A stretch of 5,189 nt of DNA from Promethearchaeota archaeon. GTDB taxonomy: Archaea > Asgardarchaeota > Lokiarchaeia > Sigyniarchaeales > SOKP01. The stretch lies in the NCBI GenBank assembly GCA_016840695.1, contig JAEORV010000164.1, forward strand, positions 1 through 5,189. The letters run 5' to 3'. The position numbers were made by a program, and so were the translations under genes. Positions 4,636 through 5,189 of the stretch are shown here, one piece after another (the stretch's first letter is position 1; each line of letters begins with the position of its first letter). The notes under the pieces are model-generated. The model did not search any database, had not been told where the DNA came from, and saw nothing but the letters and a program-made list of their open reading frames with translations.

Positions 4636-5189
4636 TTGAGTCTCGAACAAATTTATTCAGATGTTATTAATAAACGGATAAACAAAGAAAAAGCGATTGA
4701 TACATTATCTTCATTAATCGAAAATAATGACGACGATAGAGTTCGAGCCAGGTGTATTGATTTTTTTAACACCTTGATGTTAAAAGAAGATAAAGTGTAT
4801 GAAATTCTTGAATACTGTTTAGTATCAGATGAGAAATCGTTAGTTCGCAATGCTGCGGTTAAAGCACTAATAACCATTTTTCCAGAGAAATGCATCCAAC
4901 CGTTAAAATGGACCATTCGAAACGACATGTCTATCATCGTGTTAAAGACGCTTTTTGACATTCTAAATACGAATAAGGATGTGAGGCTTAGAAAGTTAAA
5001 GAGAAAATTACTTAGGAGACTGGTTAAAATTTATGGCGTCGTACCATGGGAAATAAGGCTATTCGTTTATCTCGAAACGCTATACGCTGAATATACGGGA
5101 GATCCCGACCACGAAATTAATACAGAGTGGTATAAAATCTTACGACGGTTAAGAAAATTCGATTATGCTGATAGCTTGATCACGAGATT
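4636..5189 (+). CDS. HEAT-like helical repeat protein (3' partial)
   Basis: An open frame of at least 184 codons runs off the window end. There is no ATG near its beginning. The in-frame stop is TAA 4618-4620, and the first credible starts are GTG 4627 and TTG 4636; TTG 4636 gives MSLEQIYSDVINKR and is preferred for its helix start, but GTG is equally possible. The protein is a series of amphipathic helices in pairs: 3-13, 17-30, 35-49, 53-64, 69-82, 85-97 and 99-112. RVRARCIDFF (35-44) and LVRNAAVKALITIF (69-82) carry the VR-x-x-A/C pattern of the second helix of HEAT repeats, about 34 residues apart. From about residue 116 the chain becomes strongly basic (VRLRKLKRKLLRRLVK, 116-131) and then continues as a region I do not recognise. 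HEAT-like arrays are protein-binding scaffolds; no enzyme motif is visible. The first ATG in frame is codon 48, which would cut through a helix and is unlikely. The gene is divergent from the GTPase. No clear Shine-Dalgarno is present; an AAATTTAAG at 4599-4607 would place transcription start close to the start codon, which suggests a leaderless mRNA. Confidence 0.7.
   Translation, partial: MSLEQIYSDVINKRINKEKAIDTLSSLIENNDDDRVRARCIDFFNTLMLKEDKVYEILEYCLVSDEKSLVRNAAVKALITIFPEKCIQPLKWTIRNDMSIIVLKTLFDILNTNKDVRLRKLKRKLLRRLVKIYGVVPWEIRLFVYLETLYAEYTGDPDHEINTEWYKILRRLRKFDYADSLITR

Noticed and set aside
4653..4961. Minus-strand open frame of 102 codons
   Set aside because: It lies antisense to the HEAT-like gene, whose frame gives clear amphipathic helices and repeat motifs; the minus-strand product is serine-rich and shows no domain.
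1..5189. CRISPR array, tRNA, insertion sequence or phage genes
   Set aside because: No regularly spaced repeats, cloverleaf sequence, transposase, integrase or terminal inverted repeats were seen on reading both strands.

Overview
The window most likely comes from an Asgard archaeon, probably of the Lokiarchaeia (Promethearchaeota) type. The evidence is the gene combination: a Ras/Rab-like small GTPase next to a longin-type protein, a HEAT-like helical repeat protein, a histidine-kinase-type dimerisation helix pair, and a sphingosine-1-phosphate-lyase-like PLP enzyme. The DNA is AT-rich, the spacers are short, TATA-like boxes sit about 60 nt upstream of several ATG codons, and T-rich tracts take the place of hairpin terminators. 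No rRNA or conserved marker is present, so the lineage is an inference from gene content.

Layout: (1) 1-267, plus strand: the 3' end of a gene encoding a membrane segment followed by a histidine-kinase-like DHp helical hairpin that stops without an ATPase domain. (2) 360-1541, plus: an M28-family zinc metallopeptidase with a complete ligand set and two inserted hydrophobic hairpins. (3) 1568-2902, minus: a soluble PLP-dependent lyase of the sphingosine-1-phosphate lyase family, convergent with the peptidase across 26 bp. (4) 3069-3890, plus: a protein with a probable N-terminal longin-like domain and an unrecognised C-terminal half. (5) 3891-4418, minus: a Rab-like GTPase whose stop codon directly abuts the stop codon of the longin gene. 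(6) From about 4636 to the window end, plus: the 5' part of a HEAT-like repeat protein, divergent from the GTPase across an A/T-rich spacer of about 215 bp.

Neighbouring genes mostly alternate in strand, so each is probably transcribed alone and no co-directional operon is visible. The strongest functional link is the longin-like protein and the GTPase, because longin and roadblock domains are common GTPase-binding platforms in eukaryotes and archaea. The peptidase and the lyase could both act at or near the membrane, but nothing in the sequence ties them to one pathway. There is no CRISPR array, tRNA, insertion sequence or integrase in the window. The points most worth a second look are the longin/GTPase tail-to-tail pair, the GTPase substitutions at the Ras Gln61 and Asn116 positions, the lyase with a replaced phosphate-site histidine, the peptidase active site split by a membrane hairpin, and the DHp-only protein end.
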